64,000 nucleotides of DNA from positions 248,001 to 312,000 of the forward strand of contig NZ_JACHJG010000009.1 of NCBI RefSeq assembly GCF_014203545.1. Reading direction: 5' to 3'. Position 1 is the first letter of the stretch. The number at the start of each line of letters is the position of its first letter. This document shows positions 61,675 through 64,000 of this stretch, in pieces. The translations under genes were made by a program, and so were the position numbers. The DNA comes from Streptomyces netropsis (GTDB lineage: Bacteria > Actinomycetota > Actinomycetes > Streptomycetales > Streptomycetaceae). The notes beneath the pieces are model-generated. The model was not told the DNA's origin and ran no database searches. It saw only the letters and a list, made by a program, of their open reading frames with translations.

Positions 61675-63398
61675 GCGCCGTGCGGATGCCCGCCATGGAG
61701 GCGGCGGTGCACATCATGAAGGACGAGGGCGTCGACATCGCCTTCGGCTGTCCCGGCGCCGCGATCCTGCCGCTGTACAAGGCGATGGAGGTGGTCGGCG
61801 GGATCGAGCACCTCACCGTCCGGCACGAGGAGGGCGCGACGCACATGGCCGACGGCTGGGCCCGCACCAACGGCCGGGTCGGCGTGGCCCTCGCCACCTC
61901 CGGCCCCGGCGGCACCAATCTCGTCACCGGCCTGTACACCGCGCTCGCCGACTCCGTCCCGATGCTCTGCGTCACCGGCCAGGCGGTCTCCACCAAGCTG
62001 CACCAGGAGGCGTTCCAGGCGGTCGACATCGTGGAGATCGCACGGCCCGTCACCAAGTGGGCCGTGCAGATCAAGGAGGCCGCGCAGATCCCGTGGGCCT
62101 TCCGGGAGGCGTTCCGGATCGCCCGGGAGGGCCGCCCGGGGCCGGTCCTGATCGACGTCCCCGTCGACATCGCCCGCCGCGAGATCCGCTACGACCCCGC
62201 CCTCGACACCCGGCTGCCGGTGCCGGCCGTCGTGCCGCACGCGCCCCGCGTCGAGGCCGCCCTCGATCTGCTGCTCGCCGCGCAGCGGCCGCTGGTCCTC
62301 GCCGGCGGCGGGGTGATCCTCGCCGAGGCGTCGGCCGAGCTGCGCGCGCTGGTGGAGCATCTGCGGGTGCCCTTCCAGGTCACCCTCATGGGCAAGGGCG
62401 TCATCGAGGACGACCACGAGCTGAACCTCGGCACCACCGGCATCCAGACCTCGCAGCGCTACGCCAACGCCTCCTTCCTGGAGTCGGACTTCGTGCTCGC
62501 CGTCGGCGCCCGCTTCGGCGACCGCCACACGGGGGCGAACCTCGCGACGTACAAGGGCGACCGGACGTTCGTGCACGTCGACATCGAGCCCACCCAGCTC
62601 GGCCGGGTCATCGAGCCGGATCTCGGCATCGTCTCGGACGCGAGGCTCTTCCTCGCGGCCCTGCTGGAGGCCGCCAGGGCCCGAGGTGTCCGCGCCGACG
62701 TCGGCGCGTGGGTCGAGCGCTGCCGGGAGCTCAAGCGCACCCTGGTCCGGCGCGAGGACTTCGACACGGTCCCGGTCAAGGCCCCCCGGGTCTACAAGGA
62801 GATCAACGCCGCCTTCGGTGAGGACACCTACTTCGTCACCGCCATCGGCCTCTACCAGATCTGGGGCGGCCAGCACCAGAAGGCCCACCAGCCTCGTCAC
62901 TATCAGGTGTGCGGCCAGGCCGGTCCACTCGGCTGGGAGGTCCCGGCCGCGATCGGGGTGAAGAAGGCACTGGAGGGGATGGGCCGGGGCGACACCGAAG
63001 TCGTCGGCATCGTCGGCGACTACGGCTTCCAGTACATGGTCGAGGAACTGGCGGTCGCGGCGCAGTACGACGTGCCGTATGTGCTGATCATGCTGAACAA
63101 CGAGTACCTGGGCCTCATCCGGCAGGCCTCGATCGGCTACGACATGAACTACCAGGTCGACATCCACTACGACGAGACCGGCACGGACAACGTCAAGCTC
63201 ATGGAGGCGTACGGCTGTTCCGGCCGCCGGGTGGTGGACCCCGCCGACATCCGTCCGGCCATCGAATGGGCCCGCAAGGAGGCCGTGTCGACGTCACGGC
63301 CGGTGCTGGTCGAGATCCTGATCGAGCGGGAGGCGAACACCCCGCACGGCCCGGACATCGACGCCGTCAAGGAGTTCGAGCCCGCGCCTCAGGGGTGA
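61671..63398 (+). CDS. gcl: Glyoxylate carboligase
   Basis: The 575-residue ThDP enzyme resembles E. coli Gcl throughout: FGCPGAAILPLYKAM, TSGPGGTNLVTGLY, GLYQIWGGQ, CGQAGPLGWEVPAAIGV and the ThDP motif GDYGFQYMVEELAVAAQ...NNEYLGLIR. It joins two glyoxylates to tartronate semialdehyde and CO2. The residue matching E. coli Val51 is Glu53 here (VRHEEGATHMADG), restoring the canonical ThDP glutamate. The operon context supports the Gcl role. Confidence 0.9.
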   Translation: MSAVRMPAMEAAVHIMKDEGVDIAFGCPGAAILPLYKAMEVVGGIEHLTVRHEEGATHMADGWARTNGRVGVALATSGPGGTNLVTGLYTALADSVPMLCVTGQAVSTKLHQEAFQAVDIVEIARPVTKWAVQIKEAAQIPWAFREAFRIAREGRPGPVLIDVPVDIARREIRYDPALDTRLPVPAVVPHAPRVEAALDLLLAAQRPLVLAGGGVILAEASAELRALVEHLRVPFQVTLMGKGVIEDDHELNLGTTGIQTSQRYANASFLESDFVLAVGARFGDRHTGANLATYKGDRTFVHVDIEPTQLGRVIEPDLGIVSDARLFLAALLEAARARGVRADVGAWVERCRELKRTLVRREDFDTVPVKAPRVYKEINAAFGEDTYFVTAIGLYQIWGGQHQKAHQPRHYQVCGQAGPLGWEVPAAIGVKKALEGMGRGDTEVVGIVGDYGFQYMVEELAVAAQYDVPYVLIMLNNEYLGLIRQASIGYDMNYQVDIHYDETGTDNVKLMEAYGCSGRRVVDPADIRPAIEWARKEAVSTSRPVLVEILIEREANTPHGPDIDAVKEFEPAPQG

Positions 63399-63679
63399 GC
63401 CCGCGACCCTTCAGTCCCCGGGCGGCGGTGGCGCCGACAACTGTCCTGTCGCGCCCAGGCGCCGCCGCCGTCCGGATCCCCCTCCGCTTGTCCTCGCCCG
63501 GTCCGCAGCGGGCCGTCTTCGCACCGCCGCGCGGGTCGCGGGCCGCGCGCGCTCCGGCGCGTGGAGTCCTCCGGTGGGCGCCGGGCGGACGCACCCTTCA
63601 CGAATCGCTCCCCGGCCGCGCCCGCATCGTGGACGATGGGCCCGTACCCACACCCCTACGGACCCCGTTGCTGGAGCCG

Positions 63680-64000
63680 ATGATGGCCAAGAGCGTGCCG
63701 GTGCACTGCCCGACGTGCCGCCGGGAGCACTCCTTCACCCCGCCGACCTTTCCCTGCGCGTGCGGAGCGCCGCTGACCCTGCCCGTACTGCCGGGCGCGA
63801 CCCCCGAGTTATTGGCGCAGCGCACCTGGCGCGACTCCTGGGTCGCGGTGCGCTGCCCGGCCTGTGACCGCCAGGACCAATGGCCCCGGCCCGAGTTCGG
63901 CTGCTCCTGCGGCACGGTCGTCCGGCTGCCCGTGCAGCCGGTGCGCGGCCCGGCCCCGGCGGCCGACGACGCGTCCGAACCGGTGGCGCCGCGGCGGCCC
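63680..64000 (+). CDS. Double zinc-ribbon protein, 3' partial
   Basis: The frame runs off the right edge. Two copies of a Cys-x2-Cys...Cys-x-Cys zinc ribbon are visible (HCPTCRREH...CACG and RCPACDRQD...CSCG), followed by an Ala/Pro-rich linker. It includes a TTA codon at 63809-63811, suggesting bldA-dependent translation. ATG at 63680 or 63683 is possible. The downstream part, perhaps a membrane or peptidase domain, is outside the window. Confidence 0.7.
   Translation, partial: MMAKSVPVHCPTCRREHSFTPPTFPCACGAPLTLPVLPGATPELLAQRTWRDSWVAVRCPACDRQDQWPRPEFGCSCGTVVRLPVQPVRGPAPAADDASEPVAPRRP

Noticed and set aside
61314..63167. 617-codon minus-strand frame opposite gcl
   Set aside because: Shadow of gcl; Asp/Gly/Val-rich with no start signal.
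63399..63679. Small minus-strand genes between gcl and the zinc-ribbon gene
   Set aside because: Three overlapping frames of similar length, all Arg/Ala-rich, with no start signals; no gene supported in this 281-bp gap.

Overview
The window is chromosomal DNA from a high-GC actinomycete, almost certainly a Streptomyces. Signs of this are the extreme third-position GC, many GTG and TTG starts, rare TTA (bldA-type) codons, typical Streptomyces families (Fe-S NsrR with HmpA, RNase Sa, a streptothricin-acetyltransferase-like enzyme, the gluABCD order) and dispersed 'TCCTCAA-CGCCGGACGGGC' intergenic repeats. The left edge cuts a secreted protease and the right edge cuts a zinc-ribbon protein. No rRNA, tRNA, CRISPR array or insertion sequence was recognised.

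Left part (1-15750): a secreted protease with C-terminal beta-propeller-like repeats; the nitric-oxide response pair nsrR-hmpA; a secreted CocE/NonD hydrolase; a glutamate-type ABC importer (gluA-B-C-D on the minus strand) facing a GntR regulator; a secreted SGNH hydrolase; exonuclease III; a metallo-beta-lactamase-fold protein; a PcaD-PcaC fusion; and a PIN toxin/antitoxin pair.

Central accessory region (about 15950-33020): a compact, unfamiliar biosynthetic cluster. Minus-strand genes encode an A-PCP-C NRPS with one TTA codon, a membrane GT2, a SAM methyltransferase, a DegT/StrS aminotransferase, an SDR with an altered active site, an unknown metalloprotein-like protein (HEDTH) and a radical SAM enzyme. 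Divergently transcribed are a C-(A-domain relic)-PCP-C NRPS, an asparagine-synthetase homologue whose Cys2 nucleophile is Ser (as expected of a beta-lactam-synthetase-like amide-forming ligase), and a free-standing adenylation enzyme with a Thr-like pocket. A 34-bp inverted repeat brackets the methyltransferase-to-radical-SAM block exactly. No thioesterase, MbtH protein, exporter or pathway regulator lies nearby. My reading is that a short peptide is built and closed by the ligase, with the free A enzyme loading the A-less module in trans.

Right of the cluster (33100-44600): a sugar ABC importer with ROK kinase and GntR regulator, an orphan P450, a KDPG-type aldolase, an RNase Sa homologue, an XRE-cupin regulator with a small membrane protein and a TenA-like protein, and a streptothricin acetyltransferase homologue.

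Right part (44609-63400): a purine/allantoin/glyoxylate regulon. uraD-uraH-uricase, 8-oxoguanine deaminase and an NCS2 permease take oxidised purines to allantoin; allB and alc carry on to ureidoglycolate; hyi-glxR-gcl and aceB assimilate glyoxylate. allR (IclR) lies among them. Matching palindromes before allR and hyi (CTTCCG-N5-CGGAAG, tandem at 21 bp), and a second type before allB and uraD (TTCAAC-N5-GTTGAA-like), tie the dispersed units together. A metacaspase-type protease sits inside this locus. Glyoxylate carboligase has Glu where the E. coli enzyme has its well-known Val51.
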